From assembly GCA_009911065.1 (NCBI GenBank), contig QXWR01000006.1, positions 1 to 64,000 on the forward strand: 64,000 nucleotides of DNA, read 5' to 3'. This DNA is from Clostridiaceae bacterium. GTDB lineage: Bacteria > Bacillota > Clostridia > Lachnospirales > Lachnospiraceae. Under the pieces are notes generated by a model, which saw only the letters and a program-made list of their open reading frames with translations, was not told where the DNA came from and did no database searches. Made by a program: the position numbers and the translations under genes. Shown in pieces: positions 34,335 to 42,361 of the stretch; the first letter of the stretch is position 1; every line of letters starts with the position of its first letter.

Positions 34335-35126
34335 ATGGAAAAATATTATCTTGGGTTGGACGGCGGCTCTACTTATCTGAAAGCCGCCCTTATGAAAGAT
34401 AAAAAAGTAGTCGGAACTGTGGTATATCCTACGGGAATTGACAATAACGGGATGGCGAAGAAAATTGTGGCAGCCTTGTGTAAAAAATATGGTATCAGCC
34501 GGACGGATATAGGCTATATCATGGCTACCGGTTACAGCCGCAAAATTCTTGAGGTTGCCGATGATGATATTTCAGAGATTACGGCTCATGCCTATGGAGT
34601 GCGGGTTACTGCGCCAAAAGGATACCGCCCCGGCATGGTCATTGATATTGGCGGACAGGACAGCAAAATTATCTATCTTGACGCAAATTACAATGTAAAG
34701 AATTTTACCATGAATGACAAATGTGCTGCAGGAACAGGAAAGTTCATGGAGGTTATAGCGCAAATCCTGGAAACGACAATCGATCAGGTCGGAGCGCTTT
34801 CTTTGGAAAGCACTTCGCCGTGTGACATCAACAGTACCTGTGTGGTATTTGCACAATCGGAAGTGATTTCACTTGTGGCAAGAAAAGTTGACAGGCGTGA
34901 TATTCTCGCTGGTATGCACTTGTCGATGGCAAAGCGGATTATCAAAATGATGAAAAAGTCGGAAAAAGGCGGCGATATTCTGATGACGGGCGGCGGCGCG
35001 TTGAATACGGGCATACACAGGGCTTTTGAGGAAGAAATGCTGAAAGATGTATATGTGGCAAAATATCCGCAGTTTAACGGTGCGGTCGGCGCAGCTTTGA
35101 TTGCCAGTGAGAGAGGTGGGATATGA
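34335..35126 (+). CDS. BadF/BadG/HgdC-type ATPase activator
   Basis: A 263-residue ASKHA-fold ATPase: GLDGGSTYLKA and DIGGQDSKIIYLD form the nucleotide-binding loops. NDKCAAGTGKF and STCVVFAQSEV carry the two cysteines that, in the homodimer, bind a bridging [4Fe-4S] cluster. These activators use ATP to push one electron into the partner dehydratase or double-cubane protein. It is co-transcribed after the cysteine-bearing subunit. I take ATG 34335, well spaced from AAGGAGG; a GTG at 34326 is too close to it. Confidence 0.9.
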   Translation: MEKYYLGLDGGSTYLKAALMKDKKVVGTVVYPTGIDNNGMAKKIVAALCKKYGISRTDIGYIMATGYSRKILEVADDDISEITAHAYGVRVTAPKGYRPGMVIDIGGQDSKIIYLDANYNVKNFTMNDKCAAGTGKFMEVIAQILETTIDQVGALSLESTSPCDINSTCVVFAQSEVISLVARKVDRRDILAGMHLSMAKRIIKMMKKSEKGGDILMTGGGALNTGIHRAFEEEMLKDVYVAKYPQFNGAVGAALIASERGGI

Positions 35127-35797
35127 ATCGTTCTTTGCTTATTCCGGCGATTACAACCGCTGTTTCCGTCGGACTTGGGTGCGGAACTTGTTGCAGCCCG
35201 ATTATCAGTACGTTTCTTTCTACTTATGTGGTATCCCATTCAGGCGGTGTGAAAAAAGGGGTTTTGTCATTCGTAAGTTTCTTTTTCGGTAAGATGGTCA
35301 GTGTTTCGCTGTTGTGCATGATTTCTGCGTTCGTTAGCAGACGATTTATCAGTGACAGCGGTTACATTGGTTCTTTTAATCTGCGGCTGTTCTCACAGGC
35401 GGCTATGAGTTTGATAGGATTTGTTTTGGCAGGTCGTTGGTTTTTAGAACTGAAAAACCAGAAAAAGTGCAATGGCTGTAAGGAATGTGGGAAAATGGCT
35501 GGAAAGTCAGGTTTTGTGCCAATGCTTGCGGCAGGATTGACTTATGGCATGACGCCCTGCGCCCCTCTTTTGCTGATGATTGGCTATTGTTTTACACTTC
35601 CTGTTTCTTTGGCTGGAATAACTGGCGTTGCCTTTAGCCTTTCCAGTATGGTAAGTCCTGTTTTGCTGTTGGTGGTGGTAACAGGTGCGCTTTCAAAGAA
35701 AATGGGAAAGGAAATACCGGATGCGGTAAAATGGTTCCGTTTGGCTTCTTATATGGTGCTGGTGGTTATGCCATTTTTTCTTTCATCAAGGTATTAA
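35123..35797 (+). CDS. Cysteine-rich DsbD/TauE-like membrane protein
   Basis: A 224-residue protein with six predicted helices in two related halves. Conserved cysteines are in GLGCGTCCSP at the start, CNGCKECGKM in a central loop and YGMTPCAPLLLM at the start of the second half. This is the layout of the CcdA/DsbD_2 (sulfite exporter-like) group, which moves electrons across the membrane through cysteine pairs or handles sulfur or metal. It overlaps the ATPase gene as ATGA. In this operon a thiol/electron relay to the outside domain of the NapH-like protein is a reasonable idea. Confidence 0.75.
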   Translation: MNRSLLIPAITTAVSVGLGCGTCCSPIISTFLSTYVVSHSGGVKKGVLSFVSFFFGKMVSVSLLCMISAFVSRRFISDSGYIGSFNLRLFSQAAMSLIGFVLAGRWFLELKNQKKCNGCKECGKMAGKSGFVPMLAAGLTYGMTPCAPLLLMIGYCFTLPVSLAGITGVAFSLSSMVSPVLLLVVVTGALSKKMGKEIPDAVKWFRLASYMVLVVMPFFLSSRY

Positions 35798-35832
35798 GGA
35801 TTTATACTTTTTCGGTATGAAAATTGATATTT

Positions 35833-35849
35833 TATATGTATTTGATATT
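35833..35849. promoter_or_regulatory. Candidate LysR box, copy 2
   Basis: Identical 17-bp TATATGTATTTGATATT to the box at 29829, here 41 bases before the small gene at 35890. It suggests the second transcription unit answers to the same LysR protein. Confidence 0.6.
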
Positions 35850-35889
35850 TTGAATGTGGCGAATTACAATAAGGTCAGGAGGGTAAGAA

Positions 35890-36126
35890 ATGGCGGAAGC
35901 AAATGATATGTATGGAAGCATTTACCAAAATTTGATTGATGCAGGTTGTGACAGGCAGACAGCAGAGCAGTGTATGGTGTTTGCAAAGGGCGGTCAGTTT
36001 ACGGATATGCTGCCAATACTTGTAAGGCATAGAAAGGATTTGCTCGGTTCCCTCCATGAGAGTCAGAAGCGAATAGACTGTCTTGATTATCTGCTTTATA
36101 AAGTCAAAAACCTCACAGCAGGCTGA
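35890..36126 (+). CDS. Small conserved helical protein of redox clusters
   Basis: A 78-residue protein: MYGSIYQNLIDAGCDRQTAE, CMVFAKGGQFTDMLPILVRH, then LHESQKRIDCLDYLLYKVK. From memory, close relatives lie beside LysR and oxidoreductase genes in many gut Clostridia. It may be a small regulator or adaptor, but nothing is known to me. Two cysteines (in AGCD and QCM) and a third in IDCLD are conserved-looking. It follows AGGAGG and a LysR-like box. Confidence 0.7.
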   Translation: MAEANDMYGSIYQNLIDAGCDRQTAEQCMVFAKGGQFTDMLPILVRHRKDLLGSLHESQKRIDCLDYLLYKVKNLTAG

Positions 36127-36229
36127 GAGATTTTTGACTCTCGCGGCATTCACCAAATGGATGTGCCAGCACGTCCGCTTGGCTCATTGCCCGCGGAAAT
36201 AAAAAAATTATAACAAGGAGAATAAAAAA

Positions 36230-37231
36230 ATGGAAAACAAAGAAAGCAGGACATTTGAGATTAATCCTAAGATTGAGATGAAAAAAGTACGTTTTACAAA
36301 CCGTTACGGCATTACACTGGCGGGTGATTTATATTTGCCGGACAACTATGAGGATAAGAGGAATCCGGCAGTCATTGTTGCAGGACCCTTTGGCGCAGTA
36401 AAAGAACAGGCTTCCGGTCTCTATGCACAGGAGCTGGCTGCCCGTGGTTTTGTCAGCATCGCCTTTGATCCGTCCTTTGGCGGGGAGAGCGGCGGCGAGG
36501 TACGAAATACTGCATCACCGGATATATTTACGGAAGATTACAGTGCGGCAGTGGATTATATTGGTCTGCTCCCCTATGTTGACAGGGAGCGTATCGGAGC
36601 AGTCGGTATATGCGGGCTTTCAGGAATGGCGATTACTGCCGCAGGAACGGATACCAGAATTAAGGCGGTAGCTACGTTCTCCATGTACGATATGTCCCGG
36701 GATATGAGTAAGGGACACATGGATTATTACACGGAGGAGCAGAGAAACAAGATTAAGAAATATCTCGGAGAACAGCGTTGGAAAGATGCAGAAAACGGTA
36801 CATTTGCATTGGGCAATCACGAAATTGCTTTTGATGAGGATAATGAGCCGATTACAGGAATGATGGAAATTCCGGAGGAACTGCCGGAGGGTGCTGATCC
36901 TGCATTTGCAGCTTTCTACAACTATTATGCAGTAAGGGCGAAACACCCTCGTGCTGTGAATTTTGTATCTTCATGGACTGCAACCATGCCCGTGTCATTT
37001 TGGAATTTTCCGCTGATGGCAAATATCAAAGAGGTATCTCCCCGCCCGATTTTGCTGGTTGCCGGAGAAAACGCACATTCCCGGTATTATTCGGAAGATG
37101 CCTACACCGCAGCGTCAGAGCCGAAGGAACTGCTCATTGTTCCGGGGGCGGATCATGTGGATTTATATGACAATATGGAAAAAATCCCGTTTGATAAGCT
37201 GGAACAGTTTTTTAACACATCTTTGAGATAG
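36230..37231 (+). CDS. Alpha/beta hydrolase with cysteine nucleophile
   Basis: A 333-residue alpha/beta hydrolase of the dienelactone-hydrolase/DUF1100-like type: TNRYGITLAGDLYLPDNYED, VIVAGPFGAVKEQ, SIAFDPSFGGESGGE. The nucleophile elbow reads GICGLSG with Cys128 where most esterases have Ser, as in dienelactone hydrolase. The acid is likely in VAGENAHSRYYSEDA and the His in GADHVDLYD. It follows AAGGAG. Substrate unknown. It starts a run of oxidoreductase genes. Confidence 0.85.
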   Translation: MENKESRTFEINPKIEMKKVRFTNRYGITLAGDLYLPDNYEDKRNPAVIVAGPFGAVKEQASGLYAQELAARGFVSIAFDPSFGGESGGEVRNTASPDIFTEDYSAAVDYIGLLPYVDRERIGAVGICGLSGMAITAAGTDTRIKAVATFSMYDMSRDMSKGHMDYYTEEQRNKIKKYLGEQRWKDAENGTFALGNHEIAFDEDNEPITGMMEIPEELPEGADPAFAAFYNYYAVRAKHPRAVNFVSSWTATMPVSFWNFPLMANIKEVSPRPILLVAGENAHSRYYSEDAYTAASEPKELLIVPGADHVDLYDNMEKIPFDKLEQFFNTSLR

Positions 37232-37250
37232 AGGACAGGAGGATTTTTAG

Positions 37251-38195
37251 ATGAGTACAATAATACCGAAAATTGCATTAGGAGCCTGGTCTTGGGGCGC
37301 AGGAGCAGCCGGAGGGGATCAGGTATTCGGAAATCATTTATTCGAGGAAGAATTGAAGCCTGTGTTTGAGAAAGCAATAGAGTGCGGACTGAACCTGTGG
37401 GATACGGCGGCGGTTTACGGAGAAGGAACTTCGGAACGGATTCTTGGTAATTTTGTAAAAGATGTGCGCCGGAACAGCGTTATCCTTTCCACGAAATTCA
37501 CACCGCAGATTGCAGGCAGTTCGCCGGATGCCATGCAGGAAATGATTGACGGCAGCAAAGAACGTCTGCATACTGATGTAATTGATGTTTACTGGATACA
37601 CAATCCGATGGATATTGAAAAATGGACGCCGGATTTAATTCCTCTGGCAAAAAGCGGACAGATTAAGACAATCGGCGTTTCTAACCACAACCTTACGGAG
37701 ATAAAAAGGGCAAATGAAATTCTTGCTGCAGAGGGTTTGAAAATTTCTGCGGTGCAGAACCATTATAGTCTGTTACACCGTTCTTCGGAGCGTGCGGGTA
37801 TCCTTGATTATTGTAAGGAGAACGGTATTACATTCTATTCCTACATGGTGCTGGAGCAGGGGGCGCTTACCGGACGGTACAGTGAGGAAAATCCATTCCC
37901 GGAGGGAAGCGGGAGGGCAGAGGCTTATAATCCGCATCTGAAAGAACTGACAGCATTGATTGATGAACTGAAAATCATTGGAACACGTTTTGATGCCAGT
38001 CCTGCACAGGTTGCGACAGCATGGGCGATTGCAAAAGGTACACTGCCGATTATTGGGGTAACGAAAGTGCATCAGGTTGAGGAAGCGGCAAAGGCAGCGC
38101 AGATAGAGCTGACTGCTGACGAAATCAGCCGTTTGGAAAGGCTTGGCGATGAAACAGGTGTCCATACGCTTCGGGAATGGGAAAAGGAGATGTAG
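37251..38195 (+). CDS. Aldo/keto reductase
   Basis: A 314-residue NADPH-dependent aldo/keto reductase. The catalytic tetrad is Asp and Tyr in LWDTAAVYGEG, Lys in ILSTKFTP and His in YWIHNPMD. The cofactor end (TLPIIGVTKVHQVEEAAKA) is intact. It is 19 bases after the hydrolase gene and follows ACAGGAGG. Likely reduces an aldehyde or ketone in the cytoplasm; no substrate-specific loop is recognisable. Confidence 0.92.
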   Translation: MSTIIPKIALGAWSWGAGAAGGDQVFGNHLFEEELKPVFEKAIECGLNLWDTAAVYGEGTSERILGNFVKDVRRNSVILSTKFTPQIAGSSPDAMQEMIDGSKERLHTDVIDVYWIHNPMDIEKWTPDLIPLAKSGQIKTIGVSNHNLTEIKRANEILAAEGLKISAVQNHYSLLHRSSERAGILDYCKENGITFYSYMVLEQGALTGRYSEENPFPEGSGRAEAYNPHLKELTALIDELKIIGTRFDASPAQVATAWAIAKGTLPIIGVTKVHQVEEAAKAAQIELTADEISRLERLGDETGVHTLREWEKEM

Positions 38196-38198
38196 ACA

Positions 38199-38786
38199 AT
38201 GACGGTAAAGGATGTGATAGGAGGATTTCGGGAAGGGGCAGAAAAAAATGCCGAGCGTGATGCCTATGCAAATGAACTTTTTCAGGAAGCTGTCCGTATA
38301 GGAATGGAGCTGAATACGAAGTACCATACACCAGAAGAACTCCGGGAGATTATGGGCAGGTTGATAGGAAAACAGGTAGACCATTCTTTTCGGATGTTTC
38401 CTCCATTTTATACGGATTTTGGAAAAAATATCACAATCGGAAAAGATGTCTTTATCAATTCAGGATGCCACTTTCAGGATCAGGGCGGGATTGAAATCGG
38501 GGATGGTGCATTGATCGGTCATAATGTTGTGATGGCGACAATTAACCATGACCTGAATCCAAAGGAAAACCGGAAAAATCATTATGCAGCCATAAAAATT
38601 GGCGCTCATGTATGGATCGGTTCTAACGCAACCGTATTGCCAGGAGTGACGATTGGCGATTATGCGGTGGTTGCGGCGGGAGCCGTTGTGACACGGGATG
38701 TTCCTGCCATGACGGTAGTAGGAGGTGTTCCCGCAAGAGTTTTAAAGACTATTCAGGAGGAGGAACGCTATGAAACGGCTGTATAA
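38199..38786 (+). CDS. Sugar O-acetyltransferase, left-handed beta-helix type
   Basis: A 195-residue acyltransferase of the maltose/galactoside O-acetyltransferase group. It has the N-terminal helical Mac domain, then hexapeptide repeats (ITIGKDVFINSGCHFQDQGG, IEIGDGALIGHNV, IKIGAHVWIGSNATVLPGVT) and the catalytic His in MATINHDLN. It starts three bases past the reductase stop and overlaps the following lipoprotein gene by 17 bases. Confidence 0.9.
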   Translation: MTVKDVIGGFREGAEKNAERDAYANELFQEAVRIGMELNTKYHTPEELREIMGRLIGKQVDHSFRMFPPFYTDFGKNITIGKDVFINSGCHFQDQGGIEIGDGALIGHNVVMATINHDLNPKENRKNHYAAIKIGAHVWIGSNATVLPGVTIGDYAVVAAGAVVTRDVPAMTVVGGVPARVLKTIQEEERYETAV

Positions 38787-39849
38787 TCTGATACTGGCTT
38801 GTCTGCTTATGGTTTCGTTATCAGCCTGTGGAAAGCAGGCAGGGGCAGATTCTTCTGCGGATAAAGGAATGGAGCCGCATGGGCAGACAGAAAGTGCAGG
38901 AACAACGGAACAGACTGAAAAGGAGCAGCCGGCAGTATCGGAAGCCGAACAGACTGAGGCACAGACAGAAAATAATTTGACTGATAGAGAAGAACAGAAA
39001 ATAGAGGGAGGTGATAACACGGTGACGGGAGATATTTCTTTTAATTTTGAAACAAAGACCGTTTTATTGAACAGTGGATATGAAATGCCCATATACGGGA
39101 TTGGAACATACAGCCTGACCGGGGATACCTGTGTAGAATCCGTCACGGCAGCATTAAACAGCGGTGTCCGCCTGATTGATACCGCCTATATGTACCATAA
39201 TGAGGAAAGCGTGGGGGAGGCAGTCAGGAACTCTGGCATACCGAGGGAGGAAATCTTTGTTATCACAAAGCTATATCCGAACCAGTTTTCTGATGCGGAA
39301 GCTGCGATTGAGGAGGCGCTTGTCAAATTGGATATAGATTATATTGACATGATGCTGCTCCACCACCCAGGAACGGACGATGTGGAGGCTTACCTGGCGA
39401 TGGAAAAAGCAGTTGCAGACGGTAAAATCCGTTCCCTTGGCTTATCAAACTGGTATGTGGAAGAACTGGAGGAATTTATACCTCAGATAAACATTATGCC
39501 TGCGTTGGTTCAGAACGAAATACACCCTTATTATCAGGAAAACGATGTAATTCCATACATTCATGGTCTTGGGATTGTGGTGCAAGGGTGGTATCCGCTT
39601 GGCGGCAGGGGATATACGGCAGAGCTGCTTGGTAATGAGGTGATTTCGGAGATTGCTGCGGCGCATGGGAAGTCATCGGCACAGGTAATTCTTAGGTGGA
39701 ATCTGCAAAAGGGCGTTGTAGTCATTCCCGGCTCCAGCAATCCCGATCATATTCAGGAAAATACGGAATTGTTTGATTTTGAATTGACGGAGGAGGAGAT
39801 GGAACGGATAGGTGCCCTTGACCGTGGAGAGAAACATGACTGGTATTAA
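38770..39849 (+). CDS. Lipoprotein-anchored aldo/keto reductase
   Basis: A 359-residue protein with a lipoprotein signal peptide (MKRLYNLILACLLMVSLSAC, lipid Cys20), then about 65 residues of Glu/Thr/Gln-rich linker and a full aldo/keto reductase domain. Asp and Tyr of LIDTAYMYHNEES, Lys of FVITKLYPN and His of MLLHHPG are present, as is the cofactor segment VVVIPGSSNPDHIQE. An enzyme of this family outside the membrane is odd, because NADPH is not expected there. It may use another cofactor or be a binding protein. Confidence 0.87.
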   Translation: MKRLYNLILACLLMVSLSACGKQAGADSSADKGMEPHGQTESAGTTEQTEKEQPAVSEAEQTEAQTENNLTDREEQKIEGGDNTVTGDISFNFETKTVLLNSGYEMPIYGIGTYSLTGDTCVESVTAALNSGVRLIDTAYMYHNEESVGEAVRNSGIPREEIFVITKLYPNQFSDAEAAIEEALVKLDIDYIDMMLLHHPGTDDVEAYLAMEKAVADGKIRSLGLSNWYVEELEEFIPQINIMPALVQNEIHPYYQENDVIPYIHGLGIVVQGWYPLGGRGYTAELLGNEVISEIAAAHGKSSAQVILRWNLQKGVVVIPGSSNPDHIQENTELFDFELTEEEMERIGALDRGEKHDWY

Positions 39850-39865
39850 AGCAGTGAAGCTGCTG

Positions 39866-39898
39866 CTTCTCGATTTGTGAATACAAATTGAGAAGGTT
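39866..39898 (+). terminator. Intergenic hairpin without T-tract
   Basis: CTTCTCGATTTGT pairs with ACAAATTGAGAAG around GAAT. Located between the lipoprotein reductase and the next reductase; perhaps a processing or attenuation site. Confidence 0.4.
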
Positions 39899-39925
39899 CC
39901 AATATTTGTAAATAGGAGGTAATAT

Positions 39926-40513
39926 ATGAAAGTTTTAGCGATTAACGGCAGTGCAAGAAAAGACGGAAATACAGCAATCCTTATCCATACAGTGTTTGAG
40001 GAATTGCATCAGGCAGGAATTGAAACGGAAATGGTGCAGCTTTCCGGGAAAATCATTGAACCCTGCAAGGCTTGTTGGGCTTGTGGTGGGAGAAAAAGTT
40101 GTGTGCATAAAAAGGACTTGTTTCAGGAAATTTTTGAGAAGATGACGCAGGCAGACGGGATTATTCTCGGATCGCCAGTTTATACGGCAAACATTTCTGC
40201 GAATATGCAGGCATTTTTAGAACGGGCATCCGTAGTAACCGATATGAACCGGAGTGAAAATCTGTTTCGGCACAAAGTCGGTGCGGCTGTCACGGCGGCA
40301 CGCAGAGGAGGCGCACTTACTACACTTGATGCAATGTACCATTTCTTTATGTTGCAAAATATGTTTGTAGTTGGTTCTTCTTATTGGGCGTTTGGCTATG
40401 GGCAGATGCCGGGGGATGTCCAGAAAGATGAAGAAGGTCTTGACACAATGAAAAATCTTGGTCAGAATATGGCATATTTGTTGAAGGCACTGGAAGAAAG
40501 GCGGAATGGGTAA
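39926..40513 (+). CDS. Flavodoxin-fold NAD(P)H oxidoreductase, copy 1
   Basis: A 195-residue NADPH-dependent FMN-reductase-like protein: KVLAINGSARKDGNTAILIH binds FMN phosphate, CKACWACGGRKSCVHKKD is a cysteine-rich insertion, and GIILGSPVYTANISANMQAF and SYWAFGYGQMPGDV follow. A near-identical gene lies at 43373. It follows GGAGG. It is probably a cytoplasmic flavoenzyme feeding the cluster, though the partner is unknown. Confidence 0.9.
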   Translation: MKVLAINGSARKDGNTAILIHTVFEELHQAGIETEMVQLSGKIIEPCKACWACGGRKSCVHKKDLFQEIFEKMTQADGIILGSPVYTANISANMQAFLERASVVTDMNRSENLFRHKVGAAVTAARRGGALTTLDAMYHFFMLQNMFVVGSSYWAFGYGQMPGDVQKDEEGLDTMKNLGQNMAYLLKALEERRNG

Positions 40514-41247
40514 TGAGAAGAAATATTAGTCTATTACTTTCTTTTATAATAATTTTTACTTTGGCAGCCTGCGGTCAGTCTGATGCTTCTGAGAAGCGGG
40601 AGGAAACACAATCCGTTGTACAGAAAACAGAGGAACCGTTTAAAACATCTCAAAACGGGGCGGGAGCGGAGGCGGAAAAGCAGGAAACAGAAGAACAGCC
40701 GGGTACAGAAATGGAAACGGAACCGTCTGAATCCGTTTCGACAGGAGAACAGGAGGCAGATGTGAGTTCAAAAACATTGGTTGTATATTTTTCATGTACT
40801 GGAACAACAAAGCCGCTGGCAGAATATGCTGCGGAGATTATAGGGGCGGATCTTTACGAGATTGTACCTGAAAATCCATATACGGAGGCAGATTTGGCAT
40901 ATTATACGAATGGCAGGGCGGATCAGGAACAAAATGACCCGGATGTGCGTCCGGGAATTTCTGGAGGCGTGGAGAATATGGACATATATGATACCATAAT
41001 CCTCGGTTATCCGATTTGGCACGGGCAAGCCCCTCGTATTATTAGTACATTTTTAGAGAGTTATGATTTTTCAGGGAAAACAATAATTCCGTTCTGTACT
41101 TCTCATAGCAGTGGGATTGGTTCCAGTGCAAGCAATCTTCATACTCTCTGTTCGGAGTCTACAGAATGGTTAGATGGAAAGAGGTTTGCAGCAGGAGTTT
41201 CAAAAGAAAGCGTTCAGAATTGGATTGGAGAAATTGGGATTGATTAA
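40513..41247 (+). CDS. Lipoprotein flavodoxin
   Basis: A 244-residue protein with a lipoprotein signal (FTLAAC, lipid Cys20) and a long Glu/Thr-rich linker. The flavodoxin domain follows from about residue 95: LVVYFSCTGTTKPLAEYAAE (FMN phosphate loop), IILGYPIWHGQAPRI and IIPFCTSHSSGIGSS. Its start overlaps the preceding gene's stop region. Outside-facing flavodoxins could carry electrons between membrane redox proteins and extracytoplasmic enzymes such as the lipoprotein aldo/keto reductase in this cluster. Confidence 0.88.
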   Translation: MRRNISLLLSFIIIFTLAACGQSDASEKREETQSVVQKTEEPFKTSQNGAGAEAEKQETEEQPGTEMETEPSESVSTGEQEADVSSKTLVVYFSCTGTTKPLAEYAAEIIGADLYEIVPENPYTEADLAYYTNGRADQEQNDPDVRPGISGGVENMDIYDTIILGYPIWHGQAPRIISTFLESYDFSGKTIIPFCTSHSSGIGSSASNLHTLCSESTEWLDGKRFAAGVSKESVQNWIGEIGID

Positions 41248-41413
41248 AACAAGATGGATACAGTGTCCTGTTTGTAACAATAAGACACGCAATAAAATCA
41301 GAGCAGATACGGAATTAAAAAATTATCCTCTTTACTGTCCGAAATGTAATCGGGAGAGTTTAATTGAAGTTAAGAATTTTAAAGTAACTGTCATCAAAGA
41401 GCCGGACGCATAG
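41225..41413 (+). CDS. Cysteine-rich KTR protein
   Basis: A 62-residue protein with two CxxC pairs (IQCPVCNNKTR and LYCPKCNRESL), the zinc-ribbon pattern of cysteine-rich KTR proteins, ending NFKVTVIKEPDA. Starts are TTG at 41225, 41234 or 41240; ATG 41174 lies deep inside the flavodoxin gene. It overlaps that gene's end. KTR proteins are usual cargo of conjugative transposons, so this marks the start of the next mobile segment. Confidence 0.75.
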   Translation: MEKLGLIKTRWIQCPVCNNKTRNKIRADTELKNYPLYCPKCNRESLIEVKNFKVTVIKEPDA

Positions 41414-41446
41414 ACGCAGAGCCGATGAACCTGTGAAAGTGAATAC

Positions 41447-41650
41447 AGTATTTTAGTGGACGATAAATTGAGAAAGGACGTGAGTGCTATGTGTAATCTT
41501 TCGCAGGGAATTAGGGATGATGAAAAGATAAAAGTAATAATGAATATGCATAAGAAAGGCTATACACCGGAACAGATAGCAGAAATTGTAGAGAAAACTA
41601 CGAAGGAAGTGGATGCTATCATTAAAAAGAGAGAGCCTGTGCTTGCATAA
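41447..41650 (+). pseudogene. C-terminal remnant of a PD-(D/E)XK (Rpn-type) protein
   Basis: The frame reads VDDKLRKDVSAMCNLSQGIR, then VIMNMHKKGYTPEQIAEIVE and IIKKREPVLA, closely matching the last 68 residues of the gene at 25158. The join to unrelated sequence is near 41447. The nuclease core is absent. Confidence 0.75.
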
Positions 41651-41682
41651 TCACGGTAACTAAATAACGTAAGTAGTAAAGC

Positions 41683-41728
41683 AGTGAATTTGTTTTTATG
41701 AGAAAACAATTTGCTGCTTTTTCTGTTT
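41683..41728 (+). terminator. Second copy of the PD-(D/E)XK/ArdC intergenic hairpin
   Basis: AAAGCAGTGAATTTGTTTT pairs with AAAACAATTTGCTGCTTTTT; compared with 26151 the substitutions keep pairing. Confidence 0.65.
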
Positions 41729-41790
41729 TTAGGGAGAAAGACAGTCACATCAGATTGTCTTTTTTGAATGCAGAGAAAGGATTGAAAATA

Positions 41791-42227
41791 TGGCAGACGC
41801 AAAAACAGAAAAGCAGAACGTAAAAGAGATCACTGACAAGCTGGAGGAAGGCTTAAAAGAGCTTTTTGAGAGCGAAAAATACAAAATCTACCTTTCCACC
41901 ATGTCAAAATTCCATAATTACAGTTTCAACAACACGCTTCTAATCGCCATGCAGAAGCCCGAAGCAACCTTAGTTGCAGGCTACCAGGCATGGCAGAAGA
42001 AATTTAACCGCCATGTAAACAAAGGGGAAAAGGGAATCCGTATCCTAGCCCCTGCCCCATACAAAATCAAAGAGGAACGGGATAAATTAGACCCTGTGAC
42101 CGGGGATGTTATGCTGGATAAGGACGGTATGCCGCAGACAGAAGAAGTCGAGATTAAAATCCCCGCTTGCCGTGCCGTGTTCGTGTTTGATGTATCGCAA
42201 ACGGACGGAGGAAGAAATTTAATGTGA
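41791..42227 (+). pseudogene. N-terminal fragment of an ArdC-like protein
   Basis: About 145 residues, MADAKTEKQNVKEITDKLEE and TMSKFHNYSFNNTLLIAMQK, some 90 percent identical by eye to the start of the gene at 26263. It keeps the longer middle segment missing there (KLDPVTGDVMLDKDGMPQTE, RAVFVFDVSQT). Homology ends at FDVSQTDG, before the metallopeptidase HETAH region, and the frame stops soon after. A new promoter and nuclease gene follow. Confidence 0.75.
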
Positions 42228-42233
42228 ATTATA

Positions 42234-42262
42234 TTGTAAAGACAGGCGTTTTTTTGTATAAT
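42234..42262 (+). promoter_or_regulatory. Promoter of the second PD-(D/E)XK gene
   Basis: TTGTAA (42234-42239), 17-bp spacer, TATAAT (42257-42262), about 100 bases before the gene. Confidence 0.65.
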
Positions 42263-42361
42263 TGAAGTGCAGCAAAAGCAGGATATATCTTATCTTGTGT
42301 CACAGATTTTAGAAATCGAAGTGTTAAAGTGCAGGACGATACAAAACAGATAGAGGAAGTC

